Assembly (NCBI GenBank): GCA_016946835.1
Contig: JACVTC010000595.1
Span: 5,001-16,361, forward strand
Length of the DNA: 11,361 bases
Direction: 5' to 3'
DNA from: Neocallimastix lanati (nom. inval.)
Taxonomy: Eukaryota; Neocallimastigomycota; Neocallimastigomycetes; Neocallimastigales; Neocallimastigaceae
Part shown: positions 9,491 through 11,361 of the stretch, piece after piece
How positions within the stretch are numbered: the stretch's first letter is position 1
Layout of the letters: each line of letters starts with the position of its first letter
Made by a program: the position numbers and the translations under genes
Notes under the pieces: model-generated
The model's input: only the letters and a program-made list of their open reading frames with translations
Databases searched by the model: none
What the model was told of the DNA's origin: nothing

Positions 9491-10441
9491 CATCATAGTT
9501 TTTATCATTTTTGTAATATTTATTATTATTATAATTTTTATTATTATTTCTATTATTATTAAATTTATTTTTATTATATTTGTAATAATTGTTATTATTA
9601 TTTTTATTAAAATTCTTTCTATTATTACATTCACTTTGATAGTGACCTTTTTTACCACAACTCCAACATTCAATATTATTTTTATAATTTTTATTATTAT
9701 ATTTATTATTATTATTACTATAGTTTTTATTGGTATAATTACTTTGAACATTTGGCGTATTAAGATTTGAAACAATATTTTCCGATTTTTCTTTCTTTTC
9801 TTTTACTCTTTTTAGTAGCTGTACCCTTTCAATTAACTTTTTGGTAGTATCTTCCCAGTCCGTTTGTAGGTCTATTAAATTTGTTTTTATAGTTAATTCT
9901 TCTGGCATAGCATTAAATAGATAAATAAATTTTCCTTAAATTCTAGTTTTTCTCCGAGATTTTCAAGTTCCTTAAACTTTAAATTCATATTAGAGATAAA
10001 TATGGACAACGATGGATCACTTTCTGGGTCGTATTTTGAGTGATTAAGGGAATCTTTAATTTCCTCAATTCTATCCTTTTCATCACTTAAATTTAGGTTT
10101 ACTATCATCCTATAGATTTCATATGCTGTACCAGATATGAAATCTATACTGGATGCTAGTTCTTCATTAATACTATTTAAAATAATTTCCTTGACCTTAG
10201 CATCATTTTTGAGGACCTCACTTTTTGTTCCTTTTTATAATAAGTGTTTATAGTGTCATCCACTAGAATTAAATTTTGTTTTTCTTCTTCCTTTAAAGTG
10301 GAACCATCCACTTTTTCAATTTTGACACTATTAAGATAATCCGTTAAATTAAATCTCCTTAATAATAAATACATTGTTGTTTCCACCAAACTTAAAATTA
10401 GAGCTATTTAGCTGATCTTTTGTTTTTAAGACTTCGGACAT
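9453..10441 (-). pseudogene. gag: Gag capsid/nucleocapsid gene broken by three frameshifts
   Basis: Gag normally forms the virus-like particle that packages element RNA. ATG 10441 follows the A-rich leader and opens MSEVLKTKDQLNSSNF. The frame then jumps near 10383-10393 to YLLLRRFNLTDYLNSVKIEK, jumps again at the A5 run 10222-10226 to SEVLKNDAKVKEIILNS, and again at the A4 run 9930-9933 to the frame with FNAMPEELTIKTNLIDLQTD. The last part, open from 9908, has an intact CCHC knuckle CWSCGKKGHYQSEC (9627-9668) in an Asn/Lys-rich tail and stops with TGA at 9453. The N-terminal SNF...YLLLRRF...DYL pattern and the central helical region fit copia Gag (UBN2/gag-polypeptide families). The second and third breaks look like one-base losses in A runs; the first looks like one base gained or two lost. 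They could be mutations or assembly errors. Confidence 0.85.
9485..9491 (-). promoter_or_regulatory. Possible +1 programmed frameshift heptamer GGG-AGG-C at the gag/pol overlap
   Basis: In the gag frame the codons read GAT GGG AGG CGA; moving forward one base gives GGA GGC GAA in the pol frame. The layout copies Ty1's known +1 site (CUU-AGG-C), with AGG as the slow codon. A single inserted G would look the same, so this is a candidate only. Confidence 0.35.
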
Positions 10442-10533
10442 TTTTTTTTTTATTTTTTTTTTTTTTTATTAAAATTAATCAAAATTAAAACCTCTTTAAA
10501 CTTTACTATAACTCTTCTAGTACACTTAGAGTC
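10442..10533 (-). other. Element leader between primer-binding site and gag, ending in an A-rich tract
   Basis: No coding sequence. In element sense, A15-T-A11 (plus 10441-10467 as T) runs straight into the gag ATG at 10441. TTAGAGTC at 10526-10533 can pair with GACTCTTAA at 10539-10547 inside the primer-binding site, leaving one bulged base. Confidence 0.75.
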
Positions 10534-10549
10534 ATTGAGACTCTTAATC
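10534..10549 (-). promoter_or_regulatory. Primer-binding site, complementary to a tRNA-Lys(CUU) anticodon half
   Basis: Directly inside the 5' LTR the plus strand reads TGAGACTCTTAATC (10536-10549), with A10534 and T10535 before it. This is the anticodon stem and loop of tRNA-Lys(CUU): 5' stem TGAGA, loop CTCTTAA (anticodon CTT), then TC of the 3' stem. The element RNA would pair with a tRNA cut near nucleotide 40, not with an intact 3' CCA end. Copia of Drosophila and Ty5 of yeast are known to prime with a tRNA half (initiator Met). The match comes from remembered eukaryotic tRNA-Lys sequences; the host tRNA is not in the window. Confidence 0.72.
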
Positions 10550-10773
10550 TGTTGTGAAATATATAACTTTATTAATAAATATCAAAGGTGTACATATATT
10601 AAATTTTAATTTTACATGTATTTTATACTATTACATTTACACATGATTCACATACATTTATTTTATTTTACGCCACTATTACGTACGCTAGCTCATATAT
10701 CTATGTTATACTATATACATTATATTATGTTATATTATTTATACTTGTGTAATATTAAACTTAATTTCTAACA
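10550..10773 (-). repeat. 5' LTR of the copia element (224 bp)
   Basis: Same sequence as 5019-5241 plus one extra G. It would carry the element's promoter (TATA-like string near 10735-10750) and, at 10568-10573, the AATAAA signal in element sense. Both LTRs hold a rare GC-containing knot with overlapping palindromes TACGTA, CGTACG and GCTAGC (10680-10692 here). Confidence 0.96.
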
Positions 10774-11361
10774 CGTTTTTTATTTATCTATATTTTAATA
10801 TATTACAATCTAATTTTTTTAGTAAAATAAAAAGTAAAATTAAAATCAAAATTTAGTTTTATATATTGGAAAATTATTTAAATTGTAAAATTATTTAATA
10901 TTTATATCTATAATTATTAATTAATTATAGAATATACTTTTAGTATTAATAAATAAAACATTGATTTTATATATAATTATATAATTATTTAAAGTATAAT
11001 TATTTATACTATATAAGAATATTGATAAATATTACAAAAAATATTAACAAAAGATGATAAAATAAATAATATATATCTTTTTTCAAAAATGAAATATAAG
11101 AAACTATAGTAATTACATTAGATTTATATAAAATTTTATGATCATATATATATATATGTATATATAAATTGTAGTGGCTACAAATCAATTTTATTAAGAT
11201 AACCCATAATTAATAATAATAATAATAATTATTATTATTAATTTAATTTTTGAATATTCAAATTAGTAAAAAGGATAAAAAAAATAATTTAAGCAAATAA
11301 AAAACAAAAATATAATTGGATTAAAAAATTTTAATAAAATAAAATAGAAATAAATTAATTG
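10774..11361. other. A/T-only DNA to the right of the retrotransposon
   Basis: No open frame, RNA gene or domain was seen on either strand. It holds A/T simple repeats, including alternating AT near 11143-11165 and a trinucleotide palindrome at 11211-11240. Confidence 0.7.
11211..11240. repeat. (TAA)6 followed by (TTA)4, a cruciform-capable palindrome
   Basis: Six TAA units (11211-11228) meet four TTA units (11229-11240). The 12 bases on each side of the junction are a perfect inverted repeat (11217-11240) with no spacer. Confidence 0.9.

Larger units (their letters stand above)
5019..10773 (-). mobile_element. Ty1/copia-class LTR retrotransposon, 5755 bp, minus orientation
   Basis: A complete structure is visible. 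Reading along the element (right to left) it has a 5' LTR, primer-binding site, A-rich leader, gag, pol and a polypurine tract, then the 3' LTR. Domain order in Pol is protease, integrase, reverse transcriptase, RNase H, which defines Ty1/copia rather than Ty3/gypsy. The LTRs differ by one 1-bp indel, so insertion was recent. Gag carries three frameshifts, so this copy is probably non-autonomous, while pol is intact. The flanking pentamers, CTTTT (5014-5018) and CGTTT (10774-10778), match at four of five positions, so the target-site duplication is imperfect or absent. Confidence 0.96.

Noticed and set aside
9414-9770. Plus-strand frame of 118 residues, very rich in Ile/Phe, resembling a membrane protein
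   Set aside because: It is the antisense of the Asn-rich Gag tail (AAT read as ATT) and has no independent support.
9491-9775. First 95 residues of the long pol frame, Ile-rich and hydrophobic
   Set aside because: They are gag read in the wrong frame; the zinc knuckle is in the other frame, so this is not a transmembrane leader.
1-11361. CRISPR array or bacterial operon
   Set aside because: No spaced repeats of the right kind; introns and a Ty1/copia element show eukaryotic DNA.

Overview
The window is eukaryotic DNA. It is extremely AT-rich, holds one gene split by four GT-AG introns, and carries a Ty1/copia LTR retrotransposon. Poly-asparagine protein tracts, A/T-only intergenic DNA, and a synaptojanin-type phosphatase with NPF and proline motifs together suggest an AT-rich early-diverging fungus. 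An anaerobic gut fungus (Neocallimastigomycota) is my best guess; an AT-rich protist is not excluded.

Left part (1-4029, minus strand): a 5' portion of a synaptojanin / INP51-53-like inositol polyphosphate phosphatase. It starts at an ATG at 4029 and runs off the left edge. Five exons can be joined by reading frame, splice dinucleotides and homology: 4029-3801, 3556-2974, 2826-2722, 2564-2495 and 2218-1. They give at least 1068 codons: a Sac domain with the CX5R motif, a 5-phosphatase domain with all its signature motifs, and the start of a tail with two NPF motifs and a proline-rich stretch.

Middle (4030-5018): about 1 kb of A/T-only DNA, the 5' flank of the phosphatase gene, with no gene seen.

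Right part (5019-10773, minus strand): a 5.75-kb Ty1/copia element. Its two LTRs (223 and 224 bp) differ by a single 1-bp indel, so the insertion is recent. It has a polypurine tract and a primer-binding site that matches the anticodon arm of tRNA-Lys(CUU), which implies a half-tRNA primer. Gag is broken by three frameshifts. Pol is one intact frame in the order protease, integrase, Asn-rich linker with a bipartite nuclear localisation signal, reverse transcriptase, RNase H. Gag and Pol are offset by +1, with a GGG-AGG-C heptamer in the overlap.

Right flank (10774-11361): A/T-only DNA with simple repeats and no gene seen.

The element points towards the phosphatase gene. Its 3' LTR ends about 1 kb upstream of the phosphatase ATG, so its promoter or read-through could affect that gene. 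No other functional link is visible.
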